DNA of 6,602 bases. Source: Pseudolabrys sp. GTDB taxonomy: Bacteria; Pseudomonadota; Alphaproteobacteria; Rhizobiales; Xanthobacteraceae. Shown in pieces: positions 1-5,381 of the stretch; within the stretch, counting starts at the first letter, position 1; each line of letters begins with the position of its first letter. Below the pieces are notes generated by a model. It saw only the letters and a program-made list of their open reading frames with translations. It did not search any database and was not told the origin of the DNA. The DNA lies in the NCBI GenBank assembly GCA_019246455.1, contig JAFAQJ010000347.1, forward strand, positions 1 to 6,602. The letters run 5' to 3'. Made by a program: the position numbers and the translations under genes.

Positions 1-167
1 TGCGCAAGCGGTGCATACTCCTTCACGAAAGCGTCTTGGTTCGTCACGTCGATCTCTGCGATGACGTAGACTGGCGGCTTGGCTTGAGCATGAAGTCCTT
101 GAACCGCTACAGCACCAATCCCAAAACCGGTGGCAACTGCCAACGCTACGACATACTGAGTTTTCAT
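1..167 (-). CDS. Secreted DUF1330 domain protein, 5' part only
   Basis: The first 55 codons of a gene continue past the left edge. Residues 1-29 look like a Sec signal peptide: a short Lys-containing N-terminus, a hydrophobic stretch (VVALAVATGFGIGAVAV), then a likely cleavage after HAQA near residue 29. The mature start PPVYVIAEIDVTNQDAFVKEY matches the opening beta strand of DUF1330, a small dimeric alpha-beta barrel (ferredoxin-like) family usually about 95 residues long. An exported version is common in Proteobacteria. No enzymatic role is established for the family. The ATG is well supported: GGGGAGGA at 173-180 puts the GGAGG core six bases upstream. Codon use is less G+C-biased at third positions (about half) than in the genes to the right. 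The C-terminal half is not in the window, so completeness cannot be judged. Confidence 0.85.
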   Translation of the reverse strand, partial: MKTQYVVALAVATGFGIGAVAVQGLHAQAKPPVYVIAEIDVTNQDAFVKEYAPLA

Positions 168-172
168 GGCAT

Positions 173-180
173 TCCTCCCC
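173..180 (-). promoter_or_regulatory. Strong Shine-Dalgarno of the DUF1330 gene
   Basis: GGGGAGGA read on the minus strand, with the GGAGG core six bases before the ATG at 167. It fixes the start of the partial gene. Confidence 0.8.
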
Positions 181-258
181 TGTTACGGGCCAAACCTAGC
201 AAGGTGGTCTGATCGCCAAAAGGGGTGGCGCGTCACAAGAAATCGGCACGGTGTCAAA

Positions 259-289
259 GGCAGCCTCAAACATGGCTGCCCTCTTTTTT
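259..289 (+). terminator. Rho-independent terminator hairpin
   Basis: A perfect 7-bp stem, GGCAGCC (259-265) with GGCTGCC (274-280), has an 8-base loop and is followed by CTC and six T (284-289). The T-run makes plus-strand termination the better reading. On the minus strand the stem is followed only by TTTG, so it would end a transcript from the small ORF at 349-552 less efficiently. No convincing plus-strand gene lies upstream within the window. Confidence 0.7.
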
Positions 290-348
290 GTCCCAGCGAG
301 ATGGTAGCGGCTGAAATCGAGCCGTCCAACTCTTCTCAACAACCAATT

Positions 349-552
349 TCAAGTACTTGGGTATTCTGGGCCTTGCGCCGGAAAATTGTCCTCGATTACG
401 AGGCGTTTGACGCCCGCTTGTTGCGCCAGTCGCGGGTTAGCTTTTGCAAAGCGCAGCGCGCCATGCACGGCAATGACTAAGGCGGGAATGACGATCAATA
501 CCGCCAGCATGAATCTCACGATAGTTCGGAGGACGGGGTTTGCAGACAACAT
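349..552 (-). CDS. Possible small single-span membrane protein
   Basis: This 67-codon reading frame is not recognised as a known family. Its only notable property is one hydrophobic segment at residues 14-34 (FMLAVLIVIPALVIAVHGALR), preceded by a basic N-terminus (two Arg) and followed by a mixed, partly basic 33-residue tail. That pattern fits a small inner-membrane protein. An in-frame stop lies seven codons before the ATG, so the frame cannot be much longer. The ATG at 552 has no Shine-Dalgarno. An internal ATG at 510 has a weak GTGAGA upstream and would give 53 residues with the span at the extreme N-terminus. Third-position G+C is modest (roughly 58%). The frame could be a chance ORF in an intergenic region. 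No neighbour suggests a function. Confidence 0.3.
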   Translation of the reverse strand: MLSANPVLRTIVRFMLAVLIVIPALVIAVHGALRFAKANPRLAQQAGVKRLVIEDNFPAQGPEYPST

Positions 553-860
553 GACAAAAAGGAAACGTGCTTAAAGCCGTGATTTCTCCATCTGTTGGAA
601 CAAGTGGTCGTGATCACCTCAAGGTCGGGAACTCGCGCCACCTCATCCGAGTTTTTCTGCTGGTAGTCGCTCCTGCAACGGTTGGTCAAAGGTGCAGAGA
701 CTTCCATCGGTGCCGTCATGCTCTCGCGTGCCGAGATGACCGTCGGTCAAGAGAACATGCAAACCCACCGAAAAACATTTGGGGGACCGGTATAAGCCGG
801 TCCCCTTTTGCTACTCCGAGCTTGGTCCCCGAAATCTGCGCGGAGCCATCGGCCGCCGAA
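553..860. other. Stretch without a convincing gene
   Basis: Apart from the hairpin at 782-809, no supported gene is seen. A plus-strand frame at 567-875 and a minus-strand frame at 516-719 have no family resemblance, no Shine-Dalgarno and no hydrophobic or domain pattern. A short plus-strand frame (ATG at 718, TAA at 793-795) reads MLSRAEMTVGQENMQTHRKTF and ends inside the hairpin loop. It is too short to claim as a gene. No tRNA-like duplicated end sequence that would mark an integration site was noticed. Confidence 0.5.
782..809. terminator. Strong 9-bp terminator hairpin downstream of tRNA-Val
   Basis: A perfect 9-bp stem, GGGGACCGG (782-790) with CCGGTCCCC (797-805), closes the loop TATAAG. 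On the plus strand four T follow at once (806-809). On the minus strand the stem is followed by CAAATG and then five T (from 775 down to 771). The tRNA-Val gene ends 56 bases away on the minus strand and has no closer terminator, so this hairpin probably also stops tRNA transcription. I read it as bidirectional. Confidence 0.7.
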
Positions 861-935
861 TGGTGGGCGCTGTAGGGATTGAACCTACGACCTCTCCCGT
901 GTGAAGGGAACGCTCTCCCGCTGAGCTAAGCGCCC
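861..935 (-). tRNA. tRNA-Val, anticodon CAC
   Basis: A complete 75-base cloverleaf with encoded CCA (861-863 on the plus strand). The acceptor stem is GGGCGCT with AGCGCCC, 7 bp. The D-arm follows TTAGCTCAGCGGGAGAGC. The anticodon stem is TTCCC with GGGAG (one G-U pair) around the loop TTCACAC, which places anticodon CAC at 901-903. The T-arm has the invariant GGTTCAATCC. CAC reads the valine codon GUG, which suits a G+C-rich genome. The discriminator base is A. The gene stands alone, with its own promoter upstream and the hairpin at 782-809 downstream. Confidence 0.97.
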
Positions 936-970
936 GTCCGAAACGTCGAGTTGTCTGCGGCGGCGAGCGA

Positions 971-999
971 TATAAAGAGCGGTGGTGGCCGAGTGTCAA
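971..999 (-). promoter_or_regulatory. Sigma-70-type promoter of tRNA-Val
   Basis: On the minus strand a perfect -35 box TTGACA (999-994) is followed by a 17-base spacer and TTTATA (976-971) as the -10 box. The tRNA 5' end is 36 bases beyond the -10, giving a leader of roughly 28-30 bases. The -35 box begins 21 bases after the stop codon of the coiled-coil gene upstream, and no terminator separates them, so read-through into the tRNA is also possible. Confidence 0.75.
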
Positions 1000-1020
1000 G
1001 CAAGAGACCGACGTTCGTCC

Positions 1021-2304
1021 TTAGTTGACCTTCGGATCCTCGCCACGCGCGCGGGAGGCCTGCGATTGCAGGGCGCGGATACGATCCGCAAGATTGCCAC
1101 CAGCGCCTTCCGGGACGTCTCCGGCAGTAGCCATCGGCGTGCCTGCAGCCTTATCGCGCGCGGCTTCGGTCGCGAGGATCGCGTCGATCGGCGAATTCGG
1201 GCCTTCGAGCGCTGATGCCAAGCGCGCAACTTCGGCGGCCACGTCGTTGATACGTTCGCGCAGCAGCGCATTCTCGATGCGTTCGGATGACCAAGTCTGT
1301 TCCGCTTCGCGCTTGAAATTAGTGAGATCGCGGGAGAGACGGTCGCGATCATCTTTCGTGCGGTCCAATTCAGCCTGGAGTTGCGTCTTCTCCGCCTTGA
1401 GTTCGGCCGTCGCCGACTTCGTGCGGCCGTCAAGCTCGGCGATGGTCGCACGCAGGTCGGCTTCCGTTTTGCGCGCCGTATCGAGCTGTTCGCGCAGCTG
1501 CCCCATCGCGAATTCGCTCTGGGTGAGGGTGCGGGTCTGCTCGGTGAGGCGGCTTTCAAGATCCTGAGCGCGGCGGCCGAGAATCTCCGCCTCGGTGCTT
1601 TGAGCAACCAACTGTTGCTCGAGCTCGGCGACACGGCGGCCAAGGTTCTCGACGCGGCCGCGCTCGTCCGTCAGCTCGCGGGTAGCCTCCTTAAGCTCCA
1701 CGCGTTCAAGGGCCACGCGGTCTTCGGTCGCTTTGACTTCATTCGCTGCGTCGCTGAGGCGCTCTTTGAGAGCTTCCACTTGGGTCTTAAGGGCGACAAT
1801 CTCGACCTTCTGGCTGTCGGCGAGCACGGAACGGTCATCGAGCTCGCTCAGAAGCTTGGCGAGTTCGCTTTGCTTGTCCGCGAGCGCGCGTTCGGCATCG
1901 TGTACGTTTGCAGTTTTGACTGAAAACTCTTCTTCGCTGGCGCGCAACTGGTCGCGGAGCGCCTTGTCGCGCGCTTCGAGCGCAAAAATGGTCGCAGTCT
2001 TTTCGCCTAGCTCGGCCTTGAGACGATTGATGGCGTCGCTTTTCTTGCCGAGCTCGGCGAGTTGGCTCGTCGTCTTGTTCTTGAGCTGCTCGACGCTCAT
2101 TTCGAGACGCCGCGTCGACATGGCGAATTCGGCGCGCAGCTGATCCTTGTCAGCCTGAATTTCCGCCATCGAGAGCGGCGTCGCCGCTTCGAGCCGGCGC
2201 ATCGTAAGACGGACTGCGCGATTGTGAACGAGCGGGACGATGACGAGGCCGATAAGCGCCGCAACAAGGAAGCCGATCCCGAAATACATGATCGGTTCAA
2301 TCAT
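1021..2304 (-). CDS. Membrane-anchored long coiled-coil protein, function unknown
   Basis: 427 residues. Residues 7-26 (YFGIGFLVAALIGLVIVPLV) form one transmembrane helix at the extreme N-terminus. Residues about 32-370 are almost unbroken heptad-rich coiled coil, dense in Glu, Lys, Arg, Leu and Ala. The tail (371-427) is lower in charge, rich in Gly and Ala, and ends with a short amphipathic helix (NLADRIRALQSQASRARG). I see no nuclease domain as in RmuC and no ATPase motifs as in SMC. It resembles conserved hypothetical proteins of Hyphomicrobiales whose N-terminal EIQADKDQLRAEFAMSTRRLE segment is well kept. A structural or scaffold role at the inner membrane, with the coil in the cytoplasm, is inference. 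The ATG at 2304 is supported by GGAGG at 2313-2317, eight bases upstream. The in-frame ATG at codon 6 lacks such a site. Matches to myosin- or SMC-like proteins would be compositional. Confidence 0.9.
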   Translation of the reverse strand: MIEPIMYFGIGFLVAALIGLVIVPLVHNRAVRLTMRRLEAATPLSMAEIQADKDQLRAEFAMSTRRLEMSVEQLKNKTTSQLAELGKKSDAINRLKAELGEKTATIFALEARDKALRDQLRASEEEFSVKTANVHDAERALADKQSELAKLLSELDDRSVLADSQKVEIVALKTQVEALKERLSDAANEVKATEDRVALERVELKEATRELTDERGRVENLGRRVAELEQQLVAQSTEAEILGRRAQDLESRLTEQTRTLTQSEFAMGQLREQLDTARKTEADLRATIAELDGRTKSATAELKAEKTQLQAELDRTKDDRDRLSRDLTNFKREAEQTWSSERIENALLRERINDVAAEVARLASALEGPNSPIDAILATEAARDKAAGTPMATAGDVPEGAGGNLADRIRALQSQASRARGEDPKVN

Positions 2305-2381
2305 GAAGCGCGCCTCCAGACACCAGACAACTTGAGGAAATGTGCGCCTACAATGACATGGGTGCGTTCGCTCTACCAGCG

Positions 2382-2395
2382 TTAACGCCGATTAA
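2382..2395. promoter_or_regulatory. Paired TTAA half-sites, CtrA-like but one base short
   Basis: TTAA (2382-2385) and TTAA (2392-2395) are separated by six bases. Each lies in a GTTAAC or TTAACC context like the CtrA half-site. The pair is 78-91 bases upstream of the coiled-coil gene start. The canonical CtrA spacing is seven, so binding is uncertain. The first half is also the centre of a palindrome GCGTTAACGC. Confidence 0.25.
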
Positions 2396-2431
2396 CCTAA
2401 ACCTTGGCGCGGAAAAGAGGTCCGTTGCGGC

Positions 2432-3031
2432 TCAGAACGGGTTCCACGTCGGGCGCGGCGTGAATTTAAGATAACCGATGTTAGCGCCGAGGCGTAAGCC
2501 AACTCCTGAGCGGATCGGCACCACAACGATGTTGTCGATGGTCAGCGCCGTCATGCCGAAACCGCCGACGAAATAGGCAGACCCATCGATCCCGACGAAG
2601 CGCTTATAGATCGCTTCTGTCGCCGGCAAGTTATAGACGAGCATCATCGTGCGCGCGCCTTCGCCGCCCCAATCGAATCCGACGGAGGGACCCTCCCAGA
2701 AAACACGGCGGTCGCCGGCGTTCTTCGTGTAAAGCGTGCCATCACCGTAGCGCAGGCCGACAACGATCGCGCCGCTGCCTTCCTGACCCAGAATGTAGCC
2801 GTTGGGCTGACCCCAGCGGCTGATGGCCGTTTCGACGACCTCAGCAAGGCCACGTGACACGGAGCCGAAGAATTTGTGACCTGCTCCTATAATTTCGCCG
2901 CCCGAATATGTGCCGCCACGGCCTTCCGCCGGTACTGATTGCTGTTGCGGCTCCGGATTTTGAGCCGCAGCAAATTGAATGCCCGCAACCGAAATGAAGG
3001 CAGCAATAACAAGGCGCAGCAGCGCGCGCAT
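2432..3031 (-). CDS. eipA: DUF1134 / EipA-family periplasmic envelope protein
   Basis: 199 residues. Residues 1-23 are a Sec signal peptide (two Arg near the N-terminus, hydrophobic core LVIAAFISVAGIQF, cleavage after AAA before QNPE). A short Gln/Pro linker is followed by the DUF1134 domain from about residue 37 to the C-terminus, with family-typical stretches GGEIIGAGHKFFG, GYILGQEGSGAIVVGLRYG, VGFDWGG and GGFGMTAL. The family is represented by EipA of Brucella abortus, a periplasmic beta-barrel protein needed for envelope stress resistance and virulence. Its molecular activity is unknown. The ATG at 3031 is chosen over one 18 codons upstream (3085) because AGGGAGAG lies just before it and the signal peptide then begins correctly. 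The gene is divergent from the YHS gene, with 106 bases between the starts. Assignment to the family is firm. The symbol is by homology. Confidence 0.9.
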   Translation of the reverse strand: MRALLRLVIAAFISVAGIQFAAAQNPEPQQQSVPAEGRGGTYSGGEIIGAGHKFFGSVSRGLAEVVETAISRWGQPNGYILGQEGSGAIVVGLRYGDGTLYTKNAGDRRVFWEGPSVGFDWGGEGARTMMLVYNLPATEAIYKRFVGIDGSAYFVGGFGMTALTIDNIVVVPIRSGVGLRLGANIGYLKFTPRPTWNPF

Positions 3032-3035
3032 CGTG

Positions 3036-3043
3036 CTCTCCCT
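3036..3043 (-). promoter_or_regulatory. Shine-Dalgarno that sets the eipA start
   Basis: AGGGAGAG on the minus strand, with GGAG six bases before ATG 3031. The longer alternative starting at 3085 has no comparable site and would put 18 polar residues before the signal peptide. Confidence 0.75.
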
Positions 3044-3137
3044 GACAAAGAGATTGAACCCGTTTAACCGGTTGCTCACGCGCATGGCCCTAATGTGACA
3101 GCGAACCGTTCGAATCGATCAACGCTCGCCCGGAACT

Positions 3138-3602
3138 ATGACCTTAGCGCGGCTACGACGAAAGGCCTGGATCGCCGGCATCGTGCTGGTCCTGACAGGG
3201 AGATTTGCTGGGGCCGAACCGGTCGCGATCGGCCAGCAAAGCGGCTTGGCGATCAGCGGCTTCGACCCGGTGGCCTATTTCACCGACTCCACCGCAAAAA
3301 TCGGTTATCCGGAATGGGAGTACAATAGCCAGGGCGTGACTTGGCGGTTTCGCAGCGAAGGCAACCGTGCGGCGTTTGCCGAACGGCCCGACGTCTACGC
3401 ACCAAGATTTGGTGGATATGACCCGGTTGCCGTCGCGCGAGGCACATCGGTGCCAGGACATCCACAAATTTGGCTGGTTTCGGGCGAGCGGCTTTATCTG
3501 TTCTACGATGCAAAAGCGCGAGCCGCGTTTGTTGCCGATCCAATCCCTTTCATCGAGGCCGCCGAACGTAAATGGCCCACGGTTCAGCGCACGTTGCCGT
3601 AA
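3138..3602 (+). CDS. Secreted YHS-domain protein lacking cysteine
   Basis: 154 residues. Residues 1-26 are a signal peptide (basic RLRRK, hydrophobic AWIAGIVLVLTG, cleavage after FAGA before EP). The YHS-like region begins at residue 37 with GLAISGFDPVAYFTD, continues through GVTWRFRSEGNRAAFAERPDVYAPRFGGY and ends near residue 135 after ERLYLFYDAKARAAF. In the common form of this periplasmic family the last Tyr of GGY is followed by Cys. Here it is Asp95, and the whole protein has no Cys, so metal binding through that residue cannot occur. YHS domains are linked to metal or heme handling, but the function of this class is not established. The Shine-Dalgarno is poor (only CGGA close to the ATG). 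The gene faces eipA across a shared upstream region, and its stop is three bases from that of cysQ. Family assignment is good; role unknown. Confidence 0.88.
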   Translation: MTLARLRRKAWIAGIVLVLTGRFAGAEPVAIGQQSGLAISGFDPVAYFTDSTAKIGYPEWEYNSQGVTWRFRSEGNRAAFAERPDVYAPRFGGYDPVAVARGTSVPGHPQIWLVSGERLYLFYDAKARAAFVADPIPFIEAAERKWPTVQRTLP

Positions 3603-3605
3603 TCG

Positions 3606-4442
3606 TCAGATGAAAGCGGCGGCCGCCTTCGGATCGCCCCATGCCAGGAAATCCGAGACCCGGAATTTTTTATTCCAACCGCCGAATATGAGGGCATCGC
3701 CGTGCGCTGAAGCGACCACGCCGCCTGCTGCGGTCACGATGGCCTGGCCAGCTGCTATGTCCCATTCGCACGTCGGCGAAAGCCGCGGATAAACATCTGC
3801 ATCGCCTTGCGCGAGTTGGCAGAATTTCACGGCCGAGCCGCAAAGATAACGCTTCACGACAGGTAATCGCGCTACAAAATCTTCCGTGTGCTCGTCGAGG
3901 TGGCTCCGTGAGGTCACGACCGTAAGGCGCTCCGTCGCCTTGCGAGTTTGAATCGCCACGGGTTTCTCCGCTTTTGCCTCGCTGCCGCTCAGACGAAGCT
4001 TCAAACGCTCCGCGCCTTGGCCGACAACGCCGCGCCACAGCATGCCTTGCGCCGGCGCTGCGATGATGCCGACGACGGGACTGCCGTCGCTGATGATCGC
4101 CACATTCACGGTGAACTCATCGCGGCCAGCGAGAAATTCGCGCGTGCCGTCCAACGGGTCGACGATCAGGAAGCTGCGGGGAAGTGGTGAAGCAAATGAG
4201 CGCAACACGCTTTCTTCGGAAACAACGGGAACGTCCGGTAGCAATTTCGACAACCCTTCCAGAATGACGGCTTCAGAGGAATCGTCGGCAGCTGTAATCG
4301 GTGTGAGATCCGTTTTGATTCGCGTCGCCACGTCCGAAAACGGTGTCGACAAGGTGGCCGCCGCGGCCCGTGCCACGATGCCCGTCAGACCCTCGATGAT
4401 TCGGGAGGCCGCTGCCGCAGTAATCTCGTCGTCACCCTTCAC
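3606..4442 (-). CDS. cysQ: 3'(2'),5'-bisphosphate nucleotidase CysQ (inositol monophosphatase superfamily)
   Basis: 278 residues from a GTG start. CysQ removes the 3'-phosphate of PAP, the by-product of PAPS use in sulfate assimilation, giving AMP; it is cytoplasmic and Mg2+-dependent. Visible motifs, numbered from the GTG: KTDLTPITAAD (44-54), metal-binding Glu in VVSEES (73-78), the superfamily signature DPLDGTREF (95-103), and PRLSPTCEWDIAAGQA (219-234) with the second signature Asp228. The CEWD form and the GRDEFTVNVAII segment favour CysQ over general inositol monophosphatases. The frame is open upstream to an ATG at 4640, but that version would overlap the start of the divergent chpT and adds 66 residues with no family match. 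The GTG has AGGAG five bases upstream. No sulfur genes lie nearby, so the physiological substrate is inferred from sequence alone. Confidence 0.9.
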   Translation of the reverse strand: MKGDDEITAAAASRIIEGLTGIVARAAAATLSTPFSDVATRIKTDLTPITAADDSSEAVILEGLSKLLPDVPVVSEESVLRSFASPLPRSFLIVDPLDGTREFLAGRDEFTVNVAIISDGSPVVGIIAAPAQGMLWRGVVGQGAERLKLRLSGSEAKAEKPVAIQTRKATERLTVVTSRSHLDEHTEDFVARLPVVKRYLCGSAVKFCQLAQGDADVYPRLSPTCEWDIAAGQAIVTAAGGVVASAHGDALIFGGWNKKFRVSDFLAWGDPKAAAAFI

Positions 4443-4447
4443 GCGAA

Positions 4448-4452
4448 CTCCT
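4448..4452 (-). promoter_or_regulatory. Shine-Dalgarno that sets the cysQ GTG start
   Basis: AGGAG on the minus strand, five bases before GTG 4442. It decides between this start and the much longer reading from 4640, which runs into chpT. Confidence 0.7.
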
Positions 4453-4577
4453 GCCGCTGCGATCCTCGCTGCAACCTTGGCGGTTGGGCTGGCGCGGTGT
4501 ATCAGGCGGCCAGCGCGTTCATCATCAGTGATTCGTTTGTCCGGCCACCACTGTTGACCGCCACCGGAGATCCTGCA

Positions 4578-5213
4578 ATGCCCGCCGCCGCTCCTGAAGG
4601 TCTCGACCTCGCCGCACTGCTTTGCTCGCGCGTTTGTCACGATCTGATCAGTCCGGTCGGCGCGATTGTGAACGGGTTGGAGGTTCTGGCCGAAGAAAAG
4701 GATGAGGCGACCAAGCAGTTCGCCCTCGAGCTAATCGCCAAAAGCTCGCGCACCGCCTCGGCAAAATTGCAGTTTTGCCGCATTGCTTTCGGGGCCGCTG
4801 GCTCGGCGGGCGCACAATTGGACACGGGCGATGCCGAGACGATCTCGCGGGGGTTCTTTGAAGACGACAAGACCAAGCTGGTCTGGACTATCCCACGTTC
4901 GCTGTTGCAGAAGAACCGCGTGAAGCTCCTGCTCAACATGGCCATCGTTGCCGCGCAGGCGATCCCGCGTGGCGGCATCCTGACCGTCGATCCGATTGGT
5001 GCAGGCGAGACCATGGGCTTCAAGATCGCGGCGAGCGGCACGAACGCCAAGATTCCCGCCGCTCTCGTCCCGCTGCTGTCGGGCCAGCCGGGCGAAGAAG
5101 CGATCGATGCCCATAAAATCCAACCGTTTTACACGGGCCTGCTAGCCAAGGCCTGCGGACTGTCGGTCTCGATGACAATGGAAGGCGATAAGGCGGTCGT
5201 CGCCGCCCGCTGA
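4578..5213 (+). CDS. chpT: ChpT histidine phosphotransferase (CckA-ChpT-CtrA relay)
   Basis: 211 residues. Residues 8-70 form a DHp-like two-helix hairpin with the phospho-accepting His21 in SRVCHDLISPVGAIVNGLEVL. Residues about 80-211 form a degenerate ATPase-like domain without ATP-binding N and G boxes. This is the HPTransfase (DUF2328) architecture of ChpT. In Caulobacter, ChpT takes phosphate from the hybrid kinase CckA and passes it to the regulators CtrA and CpdR. In several non-Caulobacter alphaproteobacteria CtrA mainly governs motility, which fits the adjacent chemotaxis kinase gene. ATG 4578 is chosen because GGAG at 4566-4569 lies eight bases upstream and the homologous region begins at once. 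A GTG at 4497 would add 27 unsupported residues. The gene is divergent from cysQ, with 135 bases between starts. I see no TTAA-type box in that intergenic region. Confidence 0.92.
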   Translation: MPAAAPEGLDLAALLCSRVCHDLISPVGAIVNGLEVLAEEKDEATKQFALELIAKSSRTASAKLQFCRIAFGAAGSAGAQLDTGDAETISRGFFEDDKTKLVWTIPRSLLQKNRVKLLLNMAIVAAQAIPRGGILTVDPIGAGETMGFKIAASGTNAKIPAALVPLLSGQPGEEAIDAHKIQPFYTGLLAKACGLSVSMTMEGDKAVVAAR

Positions 5214-5215
5214 CC

Positions 5216-5233
5216 GCGGCGAAGCCGCAGTTT
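5216..5233 (+). terminator. Weak hairpin just after chpT
   Basis: A 5-bp G+C stem GCGGC (5216-5220) with GCCGC (5224-5228) around loop GAA, then AG and three T. It starts two bases after the chpT stop. The stem and T-run are short, so termination is likely partial at best. It may leave some chpT transcript reading into cheA. Confidence 0.3.
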
Positions 5234-5249
5234 GCCGAGATTTTGGCGG

Positions 5250-5264
5250 TTAACGATCGGTTAA
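5250..5264 (+). promoter_or_regulatory. Consensus CtrA box upstream of cheA
   Basis: TTAACGATCGGTTAA is an exact TTAA-N7-TTAA, the classical full CtrA site. It lies 117 bases before the cheA ATG and 36 bases after the chpT stop. At about 60% G+C, eight fixed A/T positions would be expected by chance about 0.02 times in a window this size. A further TTAAAC half-site lies at 5299-5304. No clear -10 box was picked out, so the transcription start is not assigned. Confidence 0.65.
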
Positions 5265-5344
5265 AGAGGGCGGATTCAGACGCCTTCCGCAACCAAAATT
5301 AAACCCTTCACCGACAGACTGCCTGTGCTTCCCAAAGAGGCGAC

Positions 5345-5365
5345 GGCCGCGCGTAACGCGCGGTC
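5345..5365 (+). promoter_or_regulatory. Stable hairpin in the cheA leader
   Basis: CCGCGCG (5347-5353) pairs perfectly with CGCGCGG (5357-5363) around loop TAA. It can be extended outward by a G-U pair and a G-C pair to nine pairs. It ends 16 bases before the cheA ATG, and no T-run follows, so it is not a terminator. The sequence between hairpin and ATG has only a weak GAAAG as Shine-Dalgarno. A translational effect is possible but inferred. Confidence 0.4.
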
Positions 5366-5381
5366 TTGAAAGCACTTTTCC

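Noticed and set aside
350..359. Palindrome CAAGTACTTG
   Set aside because: An isolated 10-base palindrome with no partner site and no position relative to a promoter. It is compatible with chance.
718..795. 25-codon frame ending in the hairpin loop, considered as an attenuator leader peptide
   Set aside because: There is no ribosome site and no plus-strand gene downstream to regulate. The next features downstream are all on the minus strand.
811..999. Minus-strand 62-codon frame across the tRNA
   Set aside because: It reads through a complete tRNA cloverleaf, so it is not a gene.
996..1643. Minus-strand 215-codon frame overlapping the coiled-coil gene in another frame
   Set aside because: It is an Arg/Ser/Pro-rich out-of-frame reading of the same gene with no start signal, and it overruns the tRNA promoter.
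1025..1923. Two plus-strand frames of 180 codons each, opposite the coiled-coil gene
   Set aside because: Both are by-products of the repetitive codon pattern on the other strand. They have no recognisable domain. The minus-strand gene has a good ribosome site and a coherent protein.
3032..3085. Upstream ATG giving a longer EipA
   Set aside because: It would bury the signal peptide 18 residues in. The site at 3036-3043 clearly serves ATG 3031.
4497..4577. GTG start giving a longer ChpT
   Set aside because: The extra 27 residues have no family support and no ribosome site. ATG 4578 has GGAG eight bases upstream.
3112..5277. GANTC (CcrM-type) sites in the three intergenic regions at 3112, 4530 and 5273
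   Set aside because: GANTC also occurs repeatedly inside the genes of this window, so its presence in these gaps is not clearly above chance.
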